From: Microstegium vimineum | Taxonomy: Eukaryota > Streptophyta > Magnoliopsida > Poales > Poaceae | Reading direction: 5' to 3' | Assembly (NCBI GenBank): GCA_022036555.1 | Contig: CM039120.1 | Coordinates: forward strand, 10,764,179 to 10,828,178 | DNA: 64,000 bases | Shown: piece after piece, positions 1 to 10,160 of the stretch | Numbering within the stretch: position 1 is the first letter of the stretch | Layout of the letters: every line of letters begins with the position of its first letter | Translations under genes and position numbers: made by a program | The notes under the pieces: generated by a model | The model's database searches: none | What the model was told of the DNA's origin: nothing | What the model saw: only the letters and a program-made list of their open reading frames with translations

Positions 1-205
1 CTCCACCGCGCCGCTCCTCCGCGCGCTGTTCCTCTCCTCTGCGTGCTCGCCGGCGGGAGGCGCCAGGGGGCAGGGCCTCTCCTCCCCGAGCTCCGCCTCG
101 AGGGTCGAGGCTCCACTTCCTTCTCGCCTCCCCCCCTTCCGGCAAGCGGCGCCTTCTTCCTCGCCCTTCCTCGCGCGCGACTGCGCGAGCGGCGAGCTCG
201 GCGCG

Positions 206-384
206 ACGGCACGGTGGCACGCCGTGCCTCTCGGCACGGCCCAACGGCCCACGTGCCGTGCCCTGGGCCGACCCCTTGGCACGAAGCACGACCATGGCAC
301 GGAACGGCCGGCACGGCGAGGCACGCCGGGCCACGGCACGGCACGACACGGCGTGCCGCCGGGCCGGGCCGGCACGGCCCGATG
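206..384. repeat. GGCACG-rich low-complexity tract
   Basis: The hexamer GGCACG and variants (GCACGGC, GGGCCGGGC) recur many times in both orientations over about 180 bases. It keeps several frames free of stops, so the overlapping open frames here are composition effects. It is probably transposon-derived. Confidence 0.6.
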
Positions 385-456
385 GCCATCTATACCTCCA
401 ACCCTGCACGCCCGGCCACACGCGTCCCCGCTTGCGCGCGCCGGCGCCTCCTCACC

Positions 457-582
457 GGCTCCGGCTCCCCAAATCGATGATGAGAACGCAGGGCTAGGGT
501 TCCCGCTGCCCTACGCTGACACTGCCGGGACACGGAGGCATGCCCGCCCGGCTCCGGCTCCCCAAATCGATGATGAGAGCGA
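457..582 (+). repeat. Short direct repeat, period 93
   Basis: A block beginning GGCTCCGGCTCCCC and running through AAATCGATGATGAGA occurs at 457 and again at 550. The second copy differs by a base or two at its end. Between them lies AGGGCTAGGGTTCCC, a type of sequence common in plant 5' leaders. No protein is recognised. Confidence 0.6.
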
Positions 583-1470
583 CTAATCTGTAAACGGCCT
601 TCATGGCCGCCTCTAAACTTCTGGTGCTCCAGATCCCTAGACTTCATGTGTGACCCTGTCCAAGAGTCCGTCACAATGTTGATGGCATCATGGCCATCGC
701 TGTCCAAGCACAGGTGACATATTCATTTGTTTTTTTTCATTTGAATGGTGAGATTTGGATGGCTGACAGTCTGTTACAGTAAGGAATGATCCTGGGTTCT
801 CTACACCTCCAAGCTGTATCTTGTATGATAAAATGCCAGTAAGGTGAATTTGTATGAGAAATAATATGCCGTGTCTTTCTATTCTAGCTAATAATATTGA
901 ATGATGATTAGTGCATCTGGTTGTTCTGTGTGTTTAATTCAAGACTTATAAATTGTAGAGATCTATAACTTGTTTGAGGTTGTCTTTGATAATTGTTAGA
1001 ACATCTCCATCTGCATGTTTCAGTAATATGATATTATATGATAATTGTTGTGATCTGTATCTAGCAACTTGTCTGTTTTTCCCTCGGAATGTGCACGAGC
1101 TATGTATCTTTGTAGCTCTGTAGTGGCTTCCATTGATTGAGAAATTATTAATGCCCATTGAGTTCTTTTTTTCAGATATAGAGTTATTTGTTACTTTAAT
1201 CTGCTATTTTCATGATTTTCAGTACTATTGTTTTTCATGCCATGAAGAAATTAACTTCTTAATTTGACATATTCTGCATGTTCTACATCTTCGAAGCGGT
1301 CAGCTTCCTATTATTTGCCTCTTATATGAACCATCTTTATTTTTACACTGTAGCTCTCTCTCCCTCTCTCTCTATTCAGCTATTTCATATTAGCAAAAAG
1401 AAGCTGCAACAACGATTACCGTTCTCATGTGTATGGTTGTAGTTGGGAGAGCAGGAATGCCCTGGTCAAA

Positions 1471-1666
1471 AGTAGTTGGTAGGGTTGTGCTTGCAGATTG
1501 TTTCGAGTTCTGTTTACAGATCTAGATAAATTTTGAATAGTGTTATTGTAAAAAAATCCCCAAAATCAAGTAGTTGGTAGGGTTGTGCTTGCAGATTGTT
1601 TCGAGTTCTGTTTACAGATCTAGATAAATTTTGAATAGTGTTATTGTAAAAAAATCCCCAAAATCT
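1471..1666 (+). repeat. Perfect-looking 98-bp tandem duplication
   Basis: Bases 1471-1568 and 1569-1666 are two head-to-tail copies, both containing TAGTTGGTAGGGTTGTGC and ending in AAAAATCCCCAAAATC. I saw no internal differences, so the duplication is recent. No coding function is evident. Confidence 0.85.
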
Positions 1667-2590
1667 TGTCGTTCCTGTGTCACTTTATCTCAGTTTTTAG
1701 CATGGAAAAAGGTTTTCATGATTTTGGGTTTCCAGTCAACGAGATGGGTTCTGGATATCTTTAGCTCAAGAGAAAGAGTGTGCAGTGTACTATATGTACG
1801 TACGTTACATTTATCCTGTAATTAATTGATGAGGCACTATTTCTCTTTCAATTTTTTTGTGAAAAAAAAATATTTCTCTTTTTTTTACAACAAAAGTATT
1901 TCTCTTTCAAATTTTACTTGTATTATCAAAGATTTGGAGCCATATTTTGTCCGTTGATGACAATGAATGATCTTTCGTGTATATTTTATTTTTCAACATG
2001 TTTATATGACTTTTGTACACGGTGAAGTGGCGCAAGAGTCTAGAATTGCAAGTGTATCTTGAGCGTCAGGAACCACTTTACTAAGGTAATCTGGTGAAGT
2101 GTCACAATTGCACAAAAAAATGACGCTCACATGTTAATACACAAGGATAATAAAGTTTATAAGTTTTTCCCGTTGCAATGCACGGGCATTTACCTAGTAT
2201 CCAATTTTCTTCATCAACCATTCGTTTTTTTCTATCAAAACTATAAAACCCAGAAAATTTTCCTTCTCCAACTTTAAAACTAACAGATTTTAAACAGTTG
2301 TTTGCTACATCTTTAAAAAATCATAAAAAATCATAGATAGAAAATCTTTGGCCTACTCGAGGGACATGGTATCCAAAGGTAACTCGAAATATTTTGAACC
2401 CTGTTAGCATGGTACAAAACGCATGAGTATTATCCTTTATCGATGGGGTTGCACACCTTCGTTTGCATTTGTTTTTCTATATTCTTAGACCGATACAACA
2501 TGAAAATGGCACGTAAGCAGTGTCTACAGCTTTATTAGTAATCACTATACTACTGCCTCATTCTAAATTATAATTTATTACAAGAATATT

Positions 2591-3152
2591 AGGATGTGTT
2601 TGAATATATCTTTCTAAACTTTAGTACCTATCACATAGATGTTTGGGCATTAATTAAGAGTATTAGGCAATAAACATATATTAATTACACAGATAGAGAT
2701 TAATTTGTGAGACGATCTATTAAGTCTAATTAGTCCATGATTTTATAATATAATGTTATACTCCCCTCGTTCTTCATTTGACTTTTTAAATCCCAAATTT
2801 GACCACTCATCTTATTCAATTTTTTTGAAAAATATCACTTCTTTTGCTATGGCTTGCTTATTTAATAAATGGTCTACAAGAATGACTTAAATTTGACTAT
2901 GTTTGCACTTTTTTTTGAATAAAACGAGTGGTCAAACTTGGATAAAAAAAGTCAAACGAATTATAATTTGAAACGGAGGGAGCCGTAAACATGTGTTAAT
3001 CATAGATTCATTAGGATTAATAAATTCGTCTTACAAATTAGCCAGGACTTCTGTAATTAGTTTTATAATTATCTCATATTTAGTCCACCTAACTAGTATT
3101 CGAACACCCGATGTGACACCTCCTCAATTGTAATTGCTATATCCAAACACCC
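2591..3152. mobile_element. TIR MITE of the GTGTTTGGATA type (Harbinger/hAT-like)
   Basis: It starts near GTGTTTGAATATATC and ends ATATCCAAACACC. Inside are mirrored blocks (AATTTGTGAGACGATCTATTAAG on the left, TTAATAAATTCGTCTTACAAATTAGC on the right) and a CCGATGTGACA-like segment near the right end. This is a very common grass MITE family. It sits inside the outer Stowaway copy and is itself split by another Stowaway copy at 2761. Confidence 0.6.
2761..2984. mobile_element. Stowaway MITE (innermost insertion)
   Basis: The ends are CTCCCCTCGTTCTTCATTTG and CAAACGAATTATAATTTGAAACGGAGGGAG. Internal blocks mirror each other (TTTGACCACTC / GAGTGGTCAAA). TA lies outside the left end. It interrupts the GTGTTTGGATA-type MITE. 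Confidence 0.7.
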
Positions 3153-3154
3153 TG

Positions 3155-3443
3155 AGTCTCTAAGAGATTAGCCAAATTATCTTCTAAAGACAAATCTAGC
3201 TATTATTAAAAGAAAAATGTCTCCAATAGACTTGTAAATGACTCAAAATTTAGAATATCTCCATCTCACCTCATTCAATCTCTACTTTTAGATAGTCTAC
3301 CTCACTAGCCATCCAACCTTTTGATTTTACAAAATTTGTTAGAGTACTCTAGTAGTTTTTTTGTCAAATCTATTTTAGAGTAACAAAATCAGTAAATTTA
3401 GCTAGTCTTTTTGGTTAATCTCTTGGAGATGCTTTTAGAGAGT
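3155..3443. mobile_element. Fold-back MITE-like segment
   Basis: The left end GAGTCTCTAAGAGATTAGCC mirrors the right end, which contains GGTTAATCTCTTGGAGATGC and TTTTAGAGAGTC. It lies between the GTGTTTGGATA-type MITE and the right part of the outer Stowaway, so it is probably a third insertion. Boundaries are approximate. Confidence 0.4.
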
Positions 3444-4039
3444 CAAACGTCTCTAGTTTGATCAAAATTATAGGGAAAATATAATTAATATATAATCTAA
3501 TGATACTTTGTTAGCATCATAAATGTTATTATTTTAACATATAAATTTGGTCAAACTTGAGATGTTTTGAGTCTTCAAAATTTTTAGAATAACTTATAAT
3601 TTGATATGAAGATAGTATCCATCATCTAATTTTGGAATAGATCATGAAAAATATTATAACTTTTATAAAAAAACAGTACATGCAAGATTTTTTTTCCCAA
3701 TGTCACAAGCAGAAAAAACAAACAAAAGATATTTTAAGGGTAGTAGTTGGCTGGCACCATACGAAGCCGTGTCAGCGTGCCATGAATCGTTTTTTTCACC
3801 CAAACAAAGAAGACTTGTGCTATACTGACAAAACCTAACTTATTTCACGTGCCTAGAGCTAGGTAAAGATCCATCGTCAAAAAAAAAAGTGGCACGAACC
3901 ATGAGAGAATCGTGTCGTGGAAAGTTCTATATCTACCAACATGCATGGAATGTACTGATTGATCCATTGGATAGTTGACTCGATCTACAAAAGCCAAGCC
4001 AATACAGTACATCATAAGATTAGGTTTAAAGAGTCTAAA

Positions 4040-4167
4040 GCCTTGTTTGGATGCGCATGTATTGACCTCAAACCACATGGATTGGAGTGTATTGGAGTGT
4101 ATATTAGTTCAAATACACTCCAATACATATGGTTCGAGGAAGATACATGTACATCTAAACAATACCT
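4040..4167. mobile_element. Short fold-back element, about 130 bp
   Basis: An inverted repeat. GCCTTGTTTGGATGCGCATG and CACATGGATTGGAGTGTATTGG on the left mirror CCAATACATATGG and ACATGTACATCTAAACAATACC on the right, with an AT-rich centre. Size and ends suit a MITE. The short overlapping ORFs here on both strands come from the palindrome. Confidence 0.55.
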
Positions 4168-4403
4168 AAATAGGGTCAATAGCCATAACCTATTGATCCA
4201 ACATGTAAGATAGGCTGATCCAATCGTCAAGTACCAATCTTTTCTCTAATTTATTGGTCTTATTATTTTTTGTACCAAATAATCACGGTTGGCATAACCT
4301 GTAAGCACGCACGTCTATATATATTGAAAATAGATCGGAAAATATCATGTTTTGGAAATGAGATTAGATAAAATTAAAAGGCATGATTCACTGGCAAATT
4401 CAT

Positions 4404-4620
4404 TAATTTTTTTTTTTTGAAATAACAGGAGGAGCCAGGGCTCCTACTGAAGGCAAAATAGATTAAAACGGAAACAAAGTTTAGTACAAGAGCATAGAAG
4501 AAAAACCAAGCAAAGCAAAGCAGGGGGGGGGGGGGGGAGGTGAGTGGAAAGAAAAGGGAATCAGGGTACATCGAAGGAGAGAAAGAAAAGCCAAGTGATT
4601 ACAAATTTGAGCTGATCCAT
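4404..4620 (-). mobile_element. Possible antisense 3' end of a retroposon, with G tract
   Basis: A T-run followed by GAAATAACAGGAGGAGCC and GGGCTCCT resembles the reverse complement of grass retroposon tails that end in poly(A). A run of 15 G lies at 4523-4537. A similar T-run plus GAAAGATCAGAGGGG is found at about 5250. No reverse transcriptase is visible. Confidence 0.3.
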
Positions 4621-5517
4621 GATTCTAATAGGTGGCTTGACTGATGCCTTCGTTCTGTGCAAGAGAAGATAGGCTTCGACAGAGATGTATCTCTTGCAAG
4701 CAAAGGTTGTTGGACTTATTTAAATTAATGCATTAACATCCTTTTTTTTTTGCGAACACAATGCATTAACATCCTTAATGTGTTACCATGATAGTTTTCA
4801 ACCATTTATGTTATCTTGAGTAGTTGTTGATAGTACTAGCATGAACAGGCACACTCGGACGTGCCGGTTCTAGGCCTGTGAATAGTGCACGTGGAAAGCA
4901 AACAGGGGAAAAACGGATGGACAGTAGACGAAAATCGATGAACATATATGTAGCCCAGGCAGAAAATGAAGAGCGTTGAACACTGTTTGCAATAGCGTGT
5001 CCCGCAAGTATAATAAACAACGCAAAAACACTGTTTGCTACGGTGACAGAGGAGCTGAGATTGAGAAGCGCAAGGTTTATTCCCTGCTGAGCGATCTTAT
5101 TATTATTCATGATCCATGACAGGGAAAAACATTTAGATCAATCTATGGTACCCATCATTGTACCGGTAAGGTTACGGTCTTTGGTTAAAATGAAAGAATT
5201 CATAGCCTCTAAAATTAAGATAGAGGGCACCAGCGAGGCTGCGTTATTTATTTTTTTTGAAAGATCAGAGGGGTAAGAAGCCCCTAATGCAGCATGTATT
5301 AAATAAAGAACAGAGTCAATTACAGATAAAATAGGAGGAGGATGAACAGAAAGGGGAAAAGAGAAGAGTACAAACTAAAGGCCTCCAAATTAAGCCAGAT
5401 TGTTGTATTCATTCTTGGATTGTGGGGAAGTATTTACTCTTTGCCCTGCATAACAGCCAAAGAAACTCAGCTCTGAATATTGTTTTACGCTGTTGACTGT
5501 TGAACTGAAGGTGATGT
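4621..5517. other. Intergenic, mostly unassigned
   Basis: No credible coding sequence. A second retroposon-tail-like segment lies at about 5246-5390 (T-run, then GGGGTAAGAAGCCCC). The remainder holds only short open frames without recognisable composition or motifs. Confidence 0.5.
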
Positions 5518-5786
5518 CTTTAATTAGAGTCTTTTTACTATGCTTGAAATTTCCTCTCATTTCCTCATATTTCCTCCACAATATTCTAAGTCTTTTCTAA
5601 TTATATTCGTAAAGGGTATTTTAGGCACTACTAAATTCTAATCCTTACGCAACGATAAGAAAACGTTACAATAAGTCCAATTTGGTTGAAAAAGCTACAT
5701 GTTGCAACCGAATTGCGTTCGTTGTCAGTCGTTGCAAAAAGGTATTGCAACCGATGTTAGATCGACGTTGTGGCCCAACTAAGCAA

Positions 5787-6718
5787 CATGAATGAGGGAA
5801 ATTATAGAAAATCAAATGTACAAAATTTCCTCCTATTACTCCAATCATTATTTTCACAAATATCAAATTACTGTATTACCCTTGATTAGAAAAAACAAAT
5901 ACATAAACGGAATTACCACCCCTTTATTTGGAGTCCTAATTATCTGAGTTTTGAAGGAAATGAGAAGAAATTTGGCGCACATAGGAGGAAATTTGGCGCA
6001 TATGGCTCATTGGTCATACACATCAGAATTTCCTCTCGTTTCCTCTCTAGAATTTCCTTTCATTTCCTCCAGCCTTTATAGCCGTCGGATCGGTCGACGT
6101 GAGCCGTCAAATATTTCCTCAAGTATTGTAAAAAATCTCCTTTAATTAATAAATATGTAGATGTTCCTGCACATCCATATTGCCTAGCAAAAAAGAATGA
6201 TGATTTCCATAAAGAAAAACCGATTGATTTGTGATCTGAGGAGTTCTAGGTTTTGCAGGGCTTGCATCTAAGATAGTTGATGGATTGCCAAGCTTCAGAA
6301 GCAAATGAGCAGCCAATAAACAAGTGTTGAATTGATTCTTCCATCTGCTCGTTGCACAAACACAATTAGAGATTTTTTACAAGAGGAAATATTCGACGGC
6401 TCACGTCGACCGATCCGACAGCTATAAAGGCTGGAGGAAATGAGAGGAAATTTTAGAGAGGAAATAAGAGGAAATTCTGATGTGTATGGCCAGTGGGCCA
6501 TATGCGCCAAATTTCCTCCCATATGCGTCAATTTTCTTCTCATTTCCTTCAAAACTCAGATAATTAGGACTCCAAATAAAGAGGTGGTAATTTCGTTTCT
6601 ATATTTGTTTTTTCTAATCAAGGGTAATATGGTAATTTGATATTTGTGAAAATAATGATTGAAGTAATATGATGTAATTTTCTACATTTGATTTTCTATA
6701 ATTTCCCTCATTCACATT
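5787..6718. mobile_element. 0.9 kb palindromic (fold-back) element
   Basis: The arm at 5787-6145 is mirrored by 6368-6718 around a spacer of about 220 bases. Matching pieces run outwards in order: the CGTCGACCGATCCGAC-like block beside the spacer, GGAGGAAATGAGAGGAAATT, GCGCATATGGC, AACTCAGATAATTAGGACTCC, and AATGAGGGAAATTATAG at the tips. Arms differ by scattered substitutions. The GAGGAAATGAGAGGAAATT motif is shared with the outer 5527/8802 repeats, hinting at a related family. No ORF is convincing. Sequence just outside (5640-5786) is rich in TTGCAAC motifs. Confidence 0.7.
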
Positions 6719-7429
6719 GATACAACACTTCTAAAATGTAAATTCAATTCTGCACAATTATGATGGTTTATGCTTATACAGCTGACTCACGGCTACTCTT
6801 CCTGCTTGTTTTTTGTTCAAATTGCACTTTGGACCGCGCTGTCTCATGCTAAGGAGCCGCTGGTGTTTGAGGTTCAGCTGCTGAAGGTCCCGTGAATCCG
6901 TGAATGAGATTCTGCATTTCTGCCGTCATCATCGTCATTGGTCAATGCAAACGATATATACTCAAGGGAATCATCGAGCTCGCTGTAAACATAAGTGTTC
7001 TCCCTTTGAAATCGAAACAAGTAAATTCAATCAGTGAAATAGTCAAGCAGCAGCCATCATGCATGCTTTTGTCAAAATATCGTTAACTTCGGACTCAGAA
7101 TGGTTCTTCTCTGAAACGGAGAATTGGGTCAAAGTTTCTTAATGGTTCTGCACCGAAACAGATACGCGAATCAGAATTTCTTCTTGACCATTTGCAAATA
7201 TGCCATTTACTTCACAGTTTGTGCTTGCAGTTTTTTCCCTTGTGTGACTCAAAAGAGCGCTTTGAACTGGCAAACCCAAAAAAATTTAAGAAACAAAAGG
7301 TCATTTTGAATTGCATTGCTGCTTGTATGCGAGATTTTTACCATTTGCTATTTGTGTATCAAACGTGCAATAAGCGGTGTAGTACAGGCAGTAGGAGGGG
7401 AAGACCGACTTGCAGAACAACACTAGTAC
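6719..7429. other. Unassigned sequence inside the candidate MULE
   Basis: Moderately AT-rich DNA between the palindrome and the NLR fragment. I see no TIR, LTR, RNA gene or recognisable protein. Any 3' continuation of the antisense NLR fragment ends before this point. Confidence 0.5.
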
Positions 7430-8491
7430 TGACACTTCCAGCCTGCCGCCGCCACCGTCAGCATCAGTGGGAGCTGTCAAAGCGGCATCTTGGAGGCCGA
7501 CGAGCCCTCTCACTGCCGAGCCAGAGACAGCAACGCCGCACACCGTCACGTGCAGAGCGAGGAGGCTGCCGGCCGTGGCTGCTACATAGTCGCCATTGAG
7601 AAACCACGAGGACTCGGCATGGCTGGCGGTCAGCACCCGGCGCAACAGCCTGTGGTCCGGACGAGACCTCAGCAGCGCGCCCACGACCTTGGCGCCGAAG
7701 AAGGAGCCGCCCAGGCGCAGCCTTTTGGCGATGACCTGGCCTGCCGTCGCCAGCCGCGGGTCCGCCTCGGCGTCGTCCGCGTGCACCTTGAAGACGAACC
7801 ACTCCTCTGGCGGCAGCGGACGCGGCTCCGTCGTGCCGAGATCCACGACGCGCCAGATTACTGGAATAACGCCTAGGCCTAGCTCGCCGTTGCCGCCGCC
7901 AACGTCTTTGTCTTGCAACCAGCTAGAAGTCAATGACACGACGCCTCTCATGGTGCCTACCGGACACTTGGCAGTCGGCGTAGATGTCTGTGGCCAGCAG
8001 CCGGTGCAGCGCCGGCGGGCAGCCCTGCAGCAGCATGATGAATGAAATCGGCAAGATCGTTGGACACGCTCTCCATGTCCGAGAGGACGCCGTTGAGCTC
8101 GCTACCGCGGAACATCGTCATCCTCGCCGCGACACGCACACGCTTGGCGGCGTTGAACGAGCTTGGCAAAAACAAAGACCGGCGCGGCTCGCCCCCGCCC
8201 GCCATGGTCGGCCTCATTCGTTACCTCCTCGACCGCCTTGCCCTTGGACGCGTCGAGGAAGCAGCGCCCACGGTGCGCGCCGTCAACGAGCTCCGGAAGC
8301 CACTCCAGAAGCGTTCGGCTCGTGATCCGCCTCGCATCGGTGGCCTCCACTCCACCACGCTCTCGATTGAGCTTGACCACAAGATGTCGTAGCCGCCGCA
8401 GCTTGCCCTCGACACCCCGCCGGTCCTGGAGCTTCCCGGTGAGGAGGGTTATCGCCCTGCCCACAAGGTCGGCGACAACGGCCTCATCCAT
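7430..8491 (-). pseudogene. NLR-type disease-resistance gene fragment (internally deleted)
   Basis: Read on the minus strand, three frames carry consecutive pieces of a grass NLR-like protein. From an ATG at 8491 comes an N-terminal helical region (MDEAVVADLVGRAITLL, then RRITSRTLLEWLPELVDGAH). After a frameshift near 8180 it continues as SSFNAAKRVRVAARMTMF and SDMESVSNDLADFI. Then, from about 7870, comes a C-terminal part of the same family (LPPEEWFVFKVHADDAEADP, GGSFFGAKVVGALLRSRPD). The central NB-ARC section (P-loop to kinase-3 motifs) is absent, and stops and frameshifts separate the parts, so no functional receptor can be made. GC content is far above the flanks. It sits between the inverted repeats of a candidate MULE, so transduplication is the likely origin. 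Family assignment is from recognition of conserved strings, not alignment. Confidence 0.6.
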
Positions 8492-8575
8492 ATGCTCAAA
8501 CTCCTCCGCTCCGGGTATTATCTCCACATGCGAACCAGCCGCGGAGGCCGGACGTCGGAGGCGGAGCGCCGGAGA

Positions 8576-8718
8576 CCGCCGGAGCAGACCGCCTTCCGCG
8601 GAGAGCCGGAGGGGGCGAGGGGCCGAGGGGCGACGACGGACGGGCGGAGCCGCGCGTCGCGTCGCGCACGGAGCCCGCCGGAGCAGACCGCCTTCCGCGG
8701 AGAGCCGGAGGGGGCGAG
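8576..8718 (+). repeat. 44-bp direct repeat, offset 99
   Basis: CCGCCGGAGCAGACCGCC through GGAGGGGGCGAG occurs at 8576-8619 and again at 8675-8718. It lies upstream of the NLR fragment start. Open frames across it on both strands follow from high GC. Confidence 0.7.
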
Positions 8719-8904
8719 TCCGCGAGGGGCCGTCGGGCCGAGCCACCGAGGGGATTAGGGTGTGCGGGCGGTGCGGTGGGGGTTTACAACGCGAAAAGAC
8801 CAAAATACCCTTTACGAATATAATTAGAAAAGATTTAGAATATTGTGGAGGAAATGGGAGAAAATTTCAAGCATAGTAAAACTCACACAATTATACTTTA
8901 ATTC

Positions 8905-9889
8905 CATGTTCCTTTCTCCTCGGAACACCTCTGATGTTTATTTTATTCACTAAAATCAGCCAGAAGAACACACAGTGCTTGTTCTTACAAGAACTATGCC
9001 ACAACCATTTAAATGCAAGGTGAACCGGGTTGTGCACACTGAGTTATTATTTATATATTCTTGTTGATGAAAAGATGGATCCCCAAATAAATCCCCAAGA
9101 GTCCTTGGAATCTGTGGAATGCAAGCTTTGTAGCAGTGCTTTTGGATTTAGATGAATTGTGAATAAGCTTCCTCAAATTAAAGTAAAGACTATATATATA
9201 GCCGGGATCGGCATCGGTCCATTATTCCATACTCCCCGGCCTCCCTCACCGATCAGGCTACGACGAATGCGAATATTTCTTCTTGAGCGAGCGTCATCGA
9301 TCACTCAGGTCAGAACAGCCGGCAGCCGTGCGTGTAAATCCAATCCTGCAATCAAACCCGACGGAAACACGCAGCAGGCAGCCAAGGTTGCAGTCATGCA
9401 CGCATCTATATATCATCTCTACGACGTCTGGGGCATGCGATGCAGAGGGAGGGTAGGTAGAGGTGCCGGTGCGGCCGCCGCATGCAGCTGCTGACTACTG
9501 CGTCGTCGATCGATCGAGAGCTAGCGGCACACGGTGGTGCCGCCGCCGCAAGCCCGGACAAATGGATCAGTTTGTTACGACGACGACGACGACCCAGCAG
9601 GGCCCTCCAGCCCCACCCCCCACGGGGGAGTTGTGTATAGCCACGACAACCGACAGTGAGCGCGTGGAGGACATACATGGCCCCAATTAATGTTTCCTCG
9701 CGCGCGGTACGGTGTCGATGCCATGCATGCATGTGCATGGGTGGGCAGCGTTTGCCTCTTGTCCTCAGAGTCAGAGTCAGAGTCATCACGAGAAGACTGC
9801 TTTGTGAATTGGCGAGAGCACTCTACGGCGGCTAGTACTACTCAAGATGGTACGTGCATATCCGTATACGTACGCACGGGCAAGGCTTA
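8905..9889. other. Unassigned low-copy-looking sequence
   Basis: Mixed composition with an isolated TATATATATAGCC string near 9190 that could be a TATA box, but no credible downstream coding sequence follows. Open frames on both strands between 9400 and 9890 overlap each other and match nothing I know. Confidence 0.4.
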
Positions 9890-10160
9890 GGGCTTTGTTC
9901 TCTACGTACATACACATATTATTATTAGGGTCTTAAGATTTTGAATCTTAGCACGGTAGCGTTTAGATTGCATTTGGTAATTATTGTTCAATTATAGAGT
10001 AACTAAACTCAAAAGATCCGTCTCGTAAATTACAGATAGACTATATAATTAATAGTATATTTTTTTATCTATATTGAATGCTCCATATATAAATCTAAAG
10101 ATTCGATGTAACTGAGAATCTTATAAAATTTTAGAATTTCGAGAGAACTAAATAGGGCCC
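9890..10160. mobile_element. MITE of the GGGCTTTGTT...AACTAAATAGGGCCC type
   Basis: The left end GGGCTTTGTTCTCT mirrors the right end GAGAGAACTAAATAGGGCCC. The interior has the order typical of this grass family: GATTCGATGT near the right end, an AATTATAGAGTAACTAAACTC block and a GTCTCGTAAATTACAG block. About 270 bp, no coding capacity. The target duplication is not resolved. Confidence 0.6.

Larger units (their letters stand above)
1..2197 (+). mobile_element. Helitron-like element, 3' part
   Basis: The right boundary has the look of a Helitron 3' terminus. A short GC hairpin (CCCGT loop ACGGG, about 2169-2186) is followed after a few bases by CTAG at 2194-2197 and then T. Helitrons end in a hairpin plus CTRR and insert between A and T. 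The left end (TC terminus) is not visible and may lie outside the window, so the extent to the left is an assumption. The interior runs from GC-rich, exon- or leader-like DNA (1-600) to AT-rich intron-like DNA, which would fit a captured gene fragment, but I recognise no protein. No Rep/helicase is visible, so this would be non-autonomous. Confidence 0.4.
2553..3615. mobile_element. Stowaway-like MITE, split by later insertions
   Basis: The left end (CTGCCTCATTCTAAATTATA at 2553) is the imperfect inverse of the right end (ATAATTTGATATGAAGATAG ending 3615), and TA lies directly outside both ends. The right third (about 3450-3615, with GGTCAAACTTGAGATGTTTTGAG) matches the family of the intact copies at 44313 and 51790. 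About 850 bases of other elements separate the halves. Confidence 0.65.
5518..8904. mobile_element. Candidate long-TIR (MULE-like) element
   Basis: A block of about 95 bases at 5527-5622 (TACTATGCTTGAAATTTCC, TTCCTCCACAATATTCTAAG, TTATATTCGTAAAGGGTATT) is repeated in inverse orientation at 8802-8891. The two arms enclose about 3.2 kb with a GC-rich NLR gene fragment, as in a gene-capturing MULE. Outside the arms CTTTAATTA (5518-5526) and CTTTAATTC (8896-8904) match at 8 of 9 bases, which could be a decayed 9-bp target duplication. The outermost bases of the two arms align only loosely, so both ends and family are uncertain. No transposase is present. Confidence 0.45.

Noticed and set aside
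8492..8803. N-terminal extension of the NLR frame to 8803
   Set aside because: It covers the GC-rich 44-bp repeats and is open on both strands; family similarity begins at the ATG at 8491.
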